A stretch of 64,000 nt of DNA. It comes from Streptomyces sp. NBC_01341. GTDB lineage: Bacteria; Actinomycetota; Actinomycetes; Streptomycetales; Streptomycetaceae. Location: NCBI RefSeq assembly GCF_035946055.1, contig NZ_CP108364.1, positions 6,634,001-6,698,000 of the forward strand. Direction: 5' to 3'. How positions within the stretch are numbered: the stretch's first letter is position 1; each line of letters starts with the position of its first letter. The translations under genes were made by a program, and so were the position numbers. The notes below the pieces were generated by a model. It saw only the letters and a list, made by a program, of their open reading frames with translations, searched no databases and was not told the DNA's origin. Of this stretch, positions 58,250 through 64,000 are shown piece by piece.

Positions 58250-59011
58250 GTGGGCACCGAGGAACGCCGACGAGCAATTCTCGAGACGGCCCGAGAGGAG
58301 GGCGCGGTCGAGGTGAACCTCCTCGCCGAGCGGTTCCAGGTGGCCAGGGAGACCATCAGGCGTGACCTGCACACCCTGGAGGAACACGGCCTCGTGCGGC
58401 GCACGCACGGAGGCGCCTACCCGGTGGAGAGCGCCGGCTTCGAGACCACCCTGGCCATGCGCACCACACACCACGTACCGCAGAAGTCCCGGATCGCGAC
58501 GGCCGCCGCCGAGCTGCTCGGCGACGCCGAGACGGTCTTCGTCGACGAGGGCTTCACGCCGCAGCTGATAGCCGAAGCCCTGCCGAAGGACCGGCAGTTG
58601 ACCGTCGTGACCGCTTCACTCGCCGTCGCGACGATCCTCGCGGACACCGAGAAGACCGCCGTACTCCTCCTCGGCGGACGCGTCCGGGGCGGCACCATGG
58701 CGACCGTCGACCACTGGGCCACACGCATGCTCGCCGACTTCGTCATCGACCTCGCCTACGTCGGTGCGAACGGCATCTCCCGCCAGTACGGGCTGACCAC
58801 TCCCGACCCGGCCGTCGGCGAGGTCAAGGCGCAGGCCATGCGCAGTGCCCGCCGTCGCGTCTTCGCCGGGGTCCACACGAAGTTCGGGGCGGTCAGTTTC
58901 TGCCGCTTCGCGGGCGTCGGCGACTTCGAGGCCGTCATCACCGACACCGGCCTGCCGTCCGCGGAGGCCCAGCGTTACTCGCTCCTCGGCCCGAACGTCA
59001 TCCGCGTCTGA
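58250..59011 (+). CDS. DeoR/GlpR-family regulator of the polyol operon
   Basis: This 253-residue protein has an N-terminal DeoR helix-turn-helix (EVNLLAERFQVARETIRRDL, EHGLVRRTHGGA) and a DeoRC sugar-phosphate sensor domain (FVDEGFTPQLIAEAL, AYVGANGISRQYGLTT, VHTKFGAVSF). It probably responds to a phosphorylated sugar made by the downstream kinase and represses the ABC/dehydrogenase genes. GTG 58250 is the start. It lies 143 nt before the binding-protein gene. Confidence 0.92.
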   Translation: MGTEERRRAILETAREEGAVEVNLLAERFQVARETIRRDLHTLEEHGLVRRTHGGAYPVESAGFETTLAMRTTHHVPQKSRIATAAAELLGDAETVFVDEGFTPQLIAEALPKDRQLTVVTASLAVATILADTEKTAVLLLGGRVRGGTMATVDHWATRMLADFVIDLAYVGANGISRQYGLTTPDPAVGEVKAQAMRSARRRVFAGVHTKFGAVSFCRFAGVGDFEAVITDTGLPSAEAQRYSLLGPNVIRV

Positions 59012-59154
59012 CAGCCGGCGGGCGCCGCCCGCACCCCATCGTCCCCGCCTCCGTCAGGGGGCAGGAGGGCGGCCCCGCCGTGCCCCGAACCGCCCGGAGC
59101 ACCGGACGGCCACAGCTTCGATGTACGAGCCGCTACGACCGATCAGGAGAACTC

Positions 59155-60513
59155 ATGCCCCACCAGCAACGGCGCCGTGGGACCCGCGCGCGTGCGTTCG
59201 CGGGCACGGCAGCCATGGCACTCCTCGCCGCCGGATGCGCCGGAGCAGGCGGCACCGCGTTCGGAGGAGGTGACGCACTGAACGTACTCATGGTGAACAA
59301 CCCGCAGATGGTCCAGCTGCAGAAACTCACCGCGGAGCACTTCACCGAGGAGACCGGCATCAAGGTCCACTTCACCGTGCTCCCCGAGAACGACGTCCGC
59401 GACAAGATCAGCCAGGACTTCTCCAACCAGGCCGGCCAGTACGACGTGGGGACCATCAGCAACTTCGAGGTGCCCTTCTTCGCGAAGAACGACTGGCTGC
59501 ACCCGCTCGACACCTACGCCGAGCAGGACACCGCCTTCGACCAGGACGACATCCTCGAACCGCTGCGCGACTCGCTCACCGCCGAGGGCAGGCTCTACGC
59601 CGAACCCTTCTACGGCGAGTCGTCCTTCCTCATGTACCGCAAGGACGTCTTCGAGGCCAAGGGCCTGACGATGCCGCCGGACCCCACCTGGCAGCAGGTG
59701 GCCGCGCTCGCCGCGCGGGCGGACGGCGCCGAACGCGGGATGAAGGGCATCTGCCTGCGCGGGCTGCCCGGCTGGGGCGAACTCATCGCGCCGCTGACGA
59801 CCGTCGTCAACACCATGGGCGGTACCTGGTTCACCGAGGACTGGGAACCGCAGCTCACCTCACCGGAGTTCAAGAAGGCCACCCGCTTCTACGTGGACCT
59901 CGTGCGCAAGCACGGCGAGCGCGGCGCCTCCCAGTCCGGGTACGCCGAGTGCCTCAACAACATGACGCAGGGCAAGACCGCCATGTGGTACGACGCCACC
60001 GCGGGCGCCGGTTCGCTCGAAGCGGCGGGCTCCCCGGTCAAGGGGAAGATCGGCTACGTGCCGGCGCCGGTCGAGCGCACCAGGAGCTCGGGATGGCTCT
60101 ACACGTGGGCCTGGGGCATCCAGAAGGCGTCCAAGAAGTCGGACGACGCCTGGAAGTTCGTCTCCTGGGCCTCCGGCAAGGAGTACGAGGCGCTCGTCGG
60201 CGAGACCAGCGGATGGGCCGACGTACCCGCCGGCAAACGGGCCTCCACCTACGACAACCCCGCCTACCGCGAGGCCGCCGGAGCCTTCGCGGACGTCACC
60301 GAGCGGGCCATCTCCCGCGCCGATCCGAAGAACCCCGGCACCCAGCCACGCCCCGTACCCGGCATCCAGTTCGTGGGCATCCCCGAGTTCACCGACCTCG
60401 GCACCCGGGTGGCACAGGAGATCAGTGCCGCCGTCGCAGGCCGCCAGTCCGTCGAGAAGGCGCTGGCCACCTCCCAGAAGCTGGCCGAACAGGTCGCCAA
60501 GGAGTACCGATGA
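59155..60513 (+). CDS. ABC transporter sugar/polyol-binding lipoprotein
   Basis: This 452-residue extracellular binding protein (family 1) has a signal and lipobox LLAAGC (cysteine about residue 28). DALNVLMVNNPQMVQLQKLT is followed by the usual substrate-site residues, including YGESSFLMYRKDVFEAKGL and AMWYDATAGAGSL. Similarity is to sorbitol/mannitol-type (SmoE/MtlE) binding proteins. CAGGAG precedes the ATG. The stop overlaps the first permease start (ATGA). Confidence 0.92.
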   Translation: MPHQQRRRGTRARAFAGTAAMALLAAGCAGAGGTAFGGGDALNVLMVNNPQMVQLQKLTAEHFTEETGIKVHFTVLPENDVRDKISQDFSNQAGQYDVGTISNFEVPFFAKNDWLHPLDTYAEQDTAFDQDDILEPLRDSLTAEGRLYAEPFYGESSFLMYRKDVFEAKGLTMPPDPTWQQVAALAARADGAERGMKGICLRGLPGWGELIAPLTTVVNTMGGTWFTEDWEPQLTSPEFKKATRFYVDLVRKHGERGASQSGYAECLNNMTQGKTAMWYDATAGAGSLEAAGSPVKGKIGYVPAPVERTRSSGWLYTWAWGIQKASKKSDDAWKFVSWASGKEYEALVGETSGWADVPAGKRASTYDNPAYREAAGAFADVTERAISRADPKNPGTQPRPVPGIQFVGIPEFTDLGTRVAQEISAAVAGRQSVEKALATSQKLAEQVAKEYR

Positions 60514-61475
60514 CCACAGCAGTCGGCACCACACCCCAGTCACCACCCCGGCCACCGGCCCCCGCCCGGCCGAAGCGGTCCGGTACGCGGGCCTGGGTCA
60601 CCAGGGCCCCGCTGCTGCCCGCCCTCGTGTTCCTGATCGTCGTCACACAACTGCCCTTCGTGGCGACGCTGGTGATCTCCCTCTTCGACTGGAACTCCCT
60701 CAGCCCCGACGAACGCGCCTTCAGCGGGCTCGACAACTACGCGTACGTCTTCACCGACACCGCGCTCCGCGACTCGGTCCTCAACACGGTCCTGCTGACC
60801 GCGAGCGTCGTCATCGCCACCGTGGTCGTCGGCCTGGCGCTCGCCCTGCTGCTGGACCGCACGTTCTTCGGCCGCGGCATGGTCAGGACCCTGCTCATCA
60901 CGCCGTTCCTGATCGTCCCGGTCTCCGCGGCACTGCTGTGGAAGCACGCCCTGTACAACCCGGAGTACGGCCTCCTCAACGGCGCCCTCAGCGGGATCGG
61001 CGAGCTCTTCGGCGACACCGACCCGGCCCAGCCGGACTGGATCGCGGACATGCCGCTGCTCGCGGTCGTCGCCGCGCTCGTCTGGCAGTGGACGCCGTTC
61101 ATGATGCTGATCCTCCTGGCCGGGCTCCAGAGCCGGCCCGCCGAGGTCGTCGAGGCCGCGCGCCTCGACGGGGCGAGCGCCTGGCAGACCTTCCGCTACC
61201 TGACGCTGCCCCATCTGCGCAGGTACCTCGAACTCGGCGTCCTGCTCGGCGCCGTGTACATCGTGCAGAACTTCGACGCGGTGTTCACGATCACCGCGGG
61301 CGGACTCGGCACGGCCAACCTCCCGTACACGATCTACCAGACCTTCTACCAGGCCCATGAATACGGACTGGCGTCCGCGGCCGGAGTCGTCGTGGTGATC
61401 GGCACGATCATCATCGCCACCTTCGCGCTCCGGACCGTCTCGTCCCTCTTCAGTGAGGAGGCGACCCGCGCATGA
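60510..61475 (+). CDS. ABC transporter permease (MalF-type)
   Basis: This 321-residue protein has six membrane segments and the EAA loop EAARLDGASAWQTFRYLTLP (about residue 222), which contacts the ATPase. It forms the channel with the next gene product. It overlaps the genes on both sides by four bases, so translation is coupled throughout. Confidence 0.93.
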   Translation: MTTAVGTTPQSPPRPPAPARPKRSGTRAWVTRAPLLPALVFLIVVTQLPFVATLVISLFDWNSLSPDERAFSGLDNYAYVFTDTALRDSVLNTVLLTASVVIATVVVGLALALLLDRTFFGRGMVRTLLITPFLIVPVSAALLWKHALYNPEYGLLNGALSGIGELFGDTDPAQPDWIADMPLLAVVAALVWQWTPFMMLILLAGLQSRPAEVVEAARLDGASAWQTFRYLTLPHLRRYLELGVLLGAVYIVQNFDAVFTITAGGLGTANLPYTIYQTFYQAHEYGLASAAGVVVVIGTIIIATFALRTVSSLFSEEATRA

Positions 61476-62347
61476 CCACTGCCACCCCACCCGCCGTCCC
61501 GTCCGTGTCCCGCGCCCCGCGCCGGGCACGACGCCGCTCCACCATGCTCGGTGTGCTGGCCTGGGCAGCCGGACTCGCCTTCTGCCTGCCGGCGCTCTGG
61601 ATGCTGCTGACCTCCCTGCACGCCGAGCCCGACGCGGCGACGAACCCGCCGTCCCTCTTCGCGCCGCTCACCCTCGACGGCTACCGGACCTTCTTCGGCG
61701 CCGACACCGGCGTCACCCCCTGGCCGCCCCTGCTCAACTCGCTGGGCGCCTCGCTCTTCTCCACGGTCCTGGTGCTCCTGCTGGCGCTCCCGGCGGCGTA
61801 CGCGCTCTCCATCAGGCGCGTACGCAAGTGGACGGACGTGATGTTCTTCTTCCTCTCCACGAAGATGCTGCCCGTCGTCGCGGGGCTGCTCCCCGTCTAC
61901 CTGTTCGCCAAGAACGCCGGGATGCTGGACAACATCTGGCTCCTCGTCCTGCTCTACACCTCGATGAACCTGCCGATCGCGGTCTGGATGATGCAGTCCT
62001 TCCTGGCCGACGTCCCCGTGTCGGTCATCGAGGCGGCACAGGTGGACGGAGCACGGCTGCCGACGGTCCTGAGCCGGGTCGTCGCCCCCATGGCCGCGCC
62101 CGGCATCGCCGCCACCGCCCTGATCTGCTTCATCTTCAGCTGGAACGAACTGCTCTTCGCGCGGGTGCTGACCGGCGTCGTCGCCCAGACCGCGCCCGTC
62201 TTCCTCACCGGATTCGTCACCAGCCAGGGTCTCTTCCTCGCCCAGTTGTGTGCCGCCTCCGTCGTCGTGTCCCTGCCGGTGCTCGCCGCCGGCTACGCCG
62301 CCCAGGACAAACTCGTCCAGGGCCTGTCCCTCGGAGCAGTGAAATAA
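61472..62347 (+). CDS. ABC transporter permease (MalG-type)
   Basis: This 291-residue protein has six membrane segments and the EAA loop IEAAQVDGARLPTVLSRVVA. It pairs with the MalF-type permease. No ATPase gene follows; streptomycetes often energise several sugar importers with the shared ATPase MsiK, so that may apply here. Confidence 0.93.
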   Translation: MTTATPPAVPSVSRAPRRARRRSTMLGVLAWAAGLAFCLPALWMLLTSLHAEPDAATNPPSLFAPLTLDGYRTFFGADTGVTPWPPLLNSLGASLFSTVLVLLLALPAAYALSIRRVRKWTDVMFFFLSTKMLPVVAGLLPVYLFAKNAGMLDNIWLLVLLYTSMNLPIAVWMMQSFLADVPVSVIEAAQVDGARLPTVLSRVVAPMAAPGIAATALICFIFSWNELLFARVLTGVVAQTAPVFLTGFVTSQGLFLAQLCAASVVVSLPVLAAGYAAQDKLVQGLSLGAVK

Positions 62348-63336
62348 TGCGGGCAGCGATCGTCGAAGCCCCCGGCAAGGTCTCCGTCACCACCGTCCCC
62401 GATCCGACGCCCGGACCGCGCGAGGTCGTCGTGTCCGTCGCCTCGTGCGGACTGTGCGGCACCGATCTCCATATCCTCCAGGGCGAGTTCGCGCCCACCC
62501 TGCCCATCGTCCCGGGCCACGAGTTCGCCGGGGAGATCGTCGGCGTCGGGCGCGACGTCACGGAACTCTCCGTCGGGGACCGGGTCGCCGTCGACCCCTC
62601 CCTGCACTGCCACGAGTGCCGGTACTGCCGCAACGGGCGCGGCAACCTCTGCGAGCGCTGGGCCGCCATCGGCGTCACCGTGCCGGGCGGCGCCGCCGAG
62701 TACGCCGTTGCCCCCGTCGCCAACTGCGTCAGGCTGCCCGAGCACATCGACGTGAAGGACGCGGCCCTGATCGAGCCGCTGTCCTGCGCCGTGCGCGGCT
62801 ACGACGTGCTGAACAGCACGCTCGGTGCGGAGGTGCTGATCTACGGCTCCGGAACCATGGGCCTGATGATGCTGGAGCTCGCCAAGCGCACCGGCGCGGC
62901 CGGTGTGGACGTCCTCGACGTCAATCCCGAGCGCCTCGCCACGGCCGGGCTCCTCGGCTGCAGCCGTTCGGCCGCCGGGGCCGACGAGCTGGACCGGCCC
63001 GGCGGCTGGGACGTCGTCATCGACGCCACCGGCAACGCCGCGGCGATCCAGGACGGCCTGGGCCGCGTGGCGAAGGGCGGGACCTTCCTCCAGTTCGGAG
63101 TCGCCGACTACGCGACCACGGCGGTCATCGAGCCGTACCGGATCTACAACCAGGAGATCACCATCACCGGGTCGATGGCGGTCCTGCACAGTTACGAACG
63201 TGCCGCCGCGCTCTTCGCGGCCGGCGTCCTGGACCCGTCGGTCTTCATCAGCGACCGGCTGCCGCTGGACCAGTACCCGCAGGCGCTCGACCGCTTCAGG
63301 GCGGGCATCGGCCGCAAGATCGTGGTCGAGCCGTGA
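62347..63336 (+). CDS. Zinc-dependent polyol (sorbitol/iditol-type) dehydrogenase
   Basis: This 329-residue medium-chain alcohol dehydrogenase has the catalytic zinc ligand region CGLCGTDLHILQGEF and GHEFAGEIVG, and the structural zinc site CHECRYCRNGRGNLC (four Cys). The NAD-binding core YGSGTMGLMMLELAKRTGA follows. It oxidises a sugar alcohol imported by the adjacent ABC system to a ketose. Its ATG overlaps the permease stop by one base (TAATG). Confidence 0.92.
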   Translation: MRAAIVEAPGKVSVTTVPDPTPGPREVVVSVASCGLCGTDLHILQGEFAPTLPIVPGHEFAGEIVGVGRDVTELSVGDRVAVDPSLHCHECRYCRNGRGNLCERWAAIGVTVPGGAAEYAVAPVANCVRLPEHIDVKDAALIEPLSCAVRGYDVLNSTLGAEVLIYGSGTMGLMMLELAKRTGAAGVDVLDVNPERLATAGLLGCSRSAAGADELDRPGGWDVVIDATGNAAAIQDGLGRVAKGGTFLQFGVADYATTAVIEPYRIYNQEITITGSMAVLHSYERAAALFAAGVLDPSVFISDRLPLDQYPQALDRFRAGIGRKIVVEP

Positions 63337-64000
63337 CAGGTGGACCCGGCGCCGTCCTGGTGCTCGGCGAGGCGCTCATCGACCTCGTGCCCATGGACGG
63401 CGACGGGGCGACGCGGGCCGCCCGCTTCGGCGGCGCCCCGGCCAACGTCGCCGTCGGGCTCGCCCGGCTGGGGACCCGGGCCGTCTTCGCCGGCGGCCTG
63501 GGCGGTGACGGCTTCGCCCGCACGATCGAGGAGCGGCTGCGGGAGGCGGGGGCCGACGTCACGCTGTGCGCGCGCTCCGATCTGCCCACGGCGCTGGCCG
63601 TGGCCGAGCCGGGGTACCGCGGCACGGGCTATCACTTCCACCTCCAGGACACGGCGACGTTCCGGCTGCCGGACCTGTCGGCGCGGGCGGGACACTTCGG
63701 CGCCGTGTACGTGGGCGGGCTCGCCGCGGTCGTGGAGCCCGCGGCGAGCGCCGTACGGGCGACCGCGGCGGCCGCCGCCCGCCACTCCCTCCTGGTCGTG
63801 GACCCCAATGTCCGCCGGGACCGCACCCTGGGCACGGACGACGGCGCGGCGGCCCTGCGCGAGCTGTGCGCGCTCGCGCACGTGGTGAGGGCCAGCGACG
63901 AGGACCTGGAGCGGCTCTGGCCCGGCGCCGACCCGGCCGAGACCTGCCGCGCGCTGGCGGCCGGCGGCCGGCTGGTGATCCTGACCAGGGGCGCCCGCGG
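63333..64000 (+). CDS. PfkB-family carbohydrate kinase (fructokinase type), cut by window edge
   Basis: About 222 codons are visible from GTG 63333 to the right edge without a stop. VLGEALIDLVPMDG and RFGGAPANVAVGLARLGTR are the PfkB/fructokinase substrate-binding start, and VVDPNVRRD follows. The C-terminal ATP-site GAGD lies outside. It would phosphorylate the ketose formed by the dehydrogenase. The start overlaps the dehydrogenase stop (GTGA). Confidence 0.92.
   Translation, partial: MTGGPGAVLVLGEALIDLVPMDGDGATRAARFGGAPANVAVGLARLGTRAVFAGGLGGDGFARTIEERLREAGADVTLCARSDLPTALAVAEPGYRGTGYHFHLQDTATFRLPDLSARAGHFGAVYVGGLAAVVEPAASAVRATAAAAARHSLLVVDPNVRRDRTLGTDDGAAALRELCALAHVVRASDEDLERLWPGADPAETCRALAAGGRLVILTRGAR

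Noticed and set aside
1..64000. CRISPR arrays, tRNA/rRNA genes, insertion sequences or prophage
   Set aside because: No regularly spaced repeats, no T-loop/acceptor patterns, and no transposase, integrase or phage structural proteins were seen.

Overview
The window is high-GC actinobacterial chromosome, almost certainly Streptomyces. Third codon positions are very GC-rich, GTG starts are frequent and one gene starts with TTG. Many families are streptomycete favourites: DUF574 methyltransferases, SAV_915, DUF5133, SpoIIE-type phosphatases, MbtH and type III PKS. There are no rRNA or tRNA genes, insertion sequences, phage genes or CRISPR arrays. The gene mix (transporters, regulators, secondary-metabolism-like enzymes) suggests a chromosomal arm or an accessory-rich part of the core.

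Layout. 1-5.5 kb: a prolyl oligopeptidase cut by the left edge, a hemerythrin, an MFS exporter, and a divergent pair made of an enterochelin-type esterase and an orphan MbtH. A near-perfect iron box lies between the pair, and a 33-codon upstream ORF is translationally coupled to the esterase. 5.7-9.1 kb: a tiny bL37-like ribosomal protein gene, then a malX-malY pair (PTS EIICB plus a PLP C-S lyase) closely resembling the enterobacterial pair. 9.2-17.1 kb: MFS and ABC exporters, an SDR with an altered catalytic motif, a coupled TPR/polyprenyl synthase pair and an APH(6)/hydroxyurea-type kinase. 17.1-28.6 kb: a DUF4232 lipoprotein, a SpoIIE phosphatase, Nudix, DHA2 exporter, SDR, PadR, acyl-CoA dehydrogenase, a PRC-barrel-like protein, TMEM175, DUF5133, DUF998 and a DUF574 methyltransferase.

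28.7-35.5 kb: a complete kdpFABC potassium-pump operon on the minus strand, preceded by a second 27-residue membrane peptide, then SAV_915-lysA. 35.7-42 kb: TetR with a double operator, SGNH hydrolase, an orphan GvpU-like protein, phospholipase D/cardiolipin synthase, an extended GAPDH ending at a 60-bp perfect palindrome, and MarR with an iron-box-like site. 42-51.7 kb: the most cluster-like region. It holds FprB-type ferredoxin/reductase, an AurF diiron oxygenase, UbiA, then type III PKS-ICMT methyltransferase-FAD hydroxylase (an srsABC-like phenolic-lipid cassette), DUF2071 and MMPL. 51.8-57.8 kb: a large PAS-GAF-SpoIIE-HATPase protein, two methyltransferases and a secreted lysyl oxidase. 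58.2-64 kb: a polyol (sorbitol/mannitol type) operon of DeoR, ABC binding protein, two permeases, zinc polyol dehydrogenase and PfkB kinase. It has no ATPase gene and is cut by the right edge.

Most minus/plus switches are marked by strong stem-loops, and several candidate operators sit next to their regulator genes. Functional calls rest on recognisable motifs and family memory; no database search was run.
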